Assembly (NCBI GenBank): GCA_964621215.1
Contig: CAZULF010000045.1
Coordinates: 1-16,350, forward strand
DNA: 16,350 nt
From: CAZULF01 sp964621215
GTDB lineage: Bacteria; Pseudomonadota; Gammaproteobacteria; UBA1113
Reading direction: 5' to 3'
In this document: piece after piece, positions 16,201 to 16,350 of the stretch
Layout of the letters: the number at the start of each line of letters is the position of its first letter
Numbering within the stretch: position 1 is the stretch's first letter
Made by a program: the position numbers and the translations under genes
Notes under the pieces: generated by a model
What the model was told of the DNA's origin: nothing
Seen by the model: only the letters and a program-made list of their open reading frames with translations
Database searches by the model: none

Positions 16201-16350
16201 TTCATTGGAGTTATATTTGGCTTCTGAAACAGCACCGGGTGTTACGGCCGAAGAATACTTTAAAGAAAATGATATAAGAACAGCGCTATTTAATTTAGAG
16301 AGTTTTGGCAGTAATCTTTTTAATAGCATCATAACATTAACTGGCGATGG
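13259..16350 (+). CDS. Very large effector-like protein with two kinase-like modules, 3' end outside the window
   Basis: The frame is open for 1,030 codons plus two bases to the window edge with no stop. Its ATG has AAGGA (13247-13251) seven bases upstream. No signal peptide or membrane segment is seen. Residues about 160-306 and about 914-1030 look like two copies of one module. YSGMYFSQSNDIASEMF (181-197) parallels FGDVHYKKDPAFPGYEI (938-954), and LFNLLYAPGN (267-276) parallels LFNSIITLTG (1020-1029), with similar spacing. I infer a distant PI3/4-kinase-like or related kinase fold. In copy 1 the expected catalytic D-N and metal-binding DND positions read EDF (280-282) and SNH (298-300), so it looks dead. 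Between the copies are LRR-like repeats (about 524-580), a Lys-rich charged stretch (about 665-705), a Ser-rich linker (722-748) and long helices (775-895). A role as a secreted effector is plausible but unproven. Confidence 0.8.
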   Translation, partial: MSHRELARILDERLENILPEVDPVSTYEAAIASLCKYSKVDVPDQFKNIIQQLHLGAAWFNREILFKLRDERKPLIIDDSNECWNSIKKIISELKNLLVQLNNQSTEWNQTRQALLGLINYYEEFIKTICDGTVKKRTEALSNYFSVYVDGLGWRLARGHTHAFLEQYIESSSERGGFSPYSGMYFSQSNDIASEMFLNAIDKQLDLGLVAPVRLLVIRGAKTSSNKSFFSQVITGALGIQGKPLSHYLDQDKPPKLSKKTQTALVLFNLLYAPGNADAEDFIVTEEVDTEPSIISISNHQILAPSILSRDKGQEKEFVTKSCCAIYLPYWDEELCEEECARWLSFTPALGGLAWLIEMTKLQKTLDLLMSQGVLGIDSLVSLGLDTHSLNPMRRRWQDLYQALAQKSHWEAGELIRAVDPYLGAYYARIKELYPTLSEQEAWLRQNAQNLLLTYNLLKIDLSNIVASEIPILTCSEWEALQSQPKLIVADAMKQWLNFIDYGLYDDRVQQQILRVIPYLFSDIEVLRFFNCTGLTDENLIYLGSLPKLKEVEITFAESKKPQITMDGLKQFLQEFPLITVKTNFFTDMNLFGEVPLHRIKRTLDKHVQISSTLDVNPDTVLPGIPLGLREKLLRIAPTVDIFTVGKDRIRAAISFVNEQNQHAISELSKELKSKKKDKGPKKPQESRYQIDRRKLIERIQAELDSFKPVSELCQALEKHSLEGENNSNGISSTSSSKSQFKSTSKLSRHKVTSSVCRQEKSEFKVVEWVLIDKSELEKIVKGINKITLLINDTILAGIRALICQRVKELREKFENEYITLTTILEPFENGFSPKLMQGLQTQLKDRISSQVPLEISQFVEEMAKFYLPLQQTLNELRAHYSQGLSLLKESRPRLLDKTVSVNFPGIAGTRLFEDPLVLQEILTTFVKHKGTATVTHFGDVHYKKDPAFPGYEIAARMYARLCFGSLTSDSLLIEVLSDKGSLELYLASETAPGVTAEEYFKENDIRTALFNLESFGSNLFNSIITLTGD

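Noticed and set aside
1..16350. CRISPR array, insertion sequence or prophage genes
   Set aside because: No regularly spaced repeats, transposase, integrase or phage structural genes are visible. The repeats present are short palindromes and one in-gene tandem array.

Overview
The window looks like a gammaproteobacterial chromosome, most probably a host-associated member of the Legionellales (Coxiella/Legionella-like). This rests on the glyA-nrdR-nusB-pgpA order, moderately A+T-rich housekeeping genes, short palindromic repeats between genes, a soluble PAS hybrid kinase, and a very large A+T-rich effector-like reading frame at the right edge. The assignment is inferred from gene style and synteny, not from an rRNA or a database match.

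Region 1 (1-4109, + strand) is a housekeeping block. It holds the end of glmM (amino-sugar supply for the cell wall), glyA (one-carbon units), nrdR (repressor of ribonucleotide reductase genes), nusB (antitermination) and pgpA (phosphatidylglycerol synthesis). In many gammaproteobacteria riboflavin genes lie between nrdR and nusB, and thiL lies between nusB and pgpA. Both sets are absent here, and a palindromic repeat sits in each gap. A third repeat lies between glmM and glyA.

Region 2 (4193-7883, - strand) is a two-gene unit with an extended -10 type promoter. The first gene encodes a divergent S-adenosylhomocysteine hydrolase-like protein in which several catalytic positions appear replaced. 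The second encodes a cytoplasmic PAS-PAS-HisKA-HATPase-REC-HPt hybrid kinase. Their pairing suggests a sensing or signalling module.

Region 3 (7884-12271) holds a long non-coding leader, a DEAD-box RNA helicase with DEMD in motif II and a tandem Arg/Gly-rich tail, a cluster of short repeats, and the convergent tex gene.

Region 4 (12272-16350, + strand) holds a DUF2807-type lipoprotein and then a reading frame open from 13259 to the window edge (1,030 codons, no stop). That protein appears to contain two copies of a kinase-like module. The first is degenerate, and the second is cut by the window edge just before its expected catalytic loop. Between them lie LRR-like, charged and helical segments. 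It is the most unusual object here and resembles a secreted effector of an intracellular bacterium.
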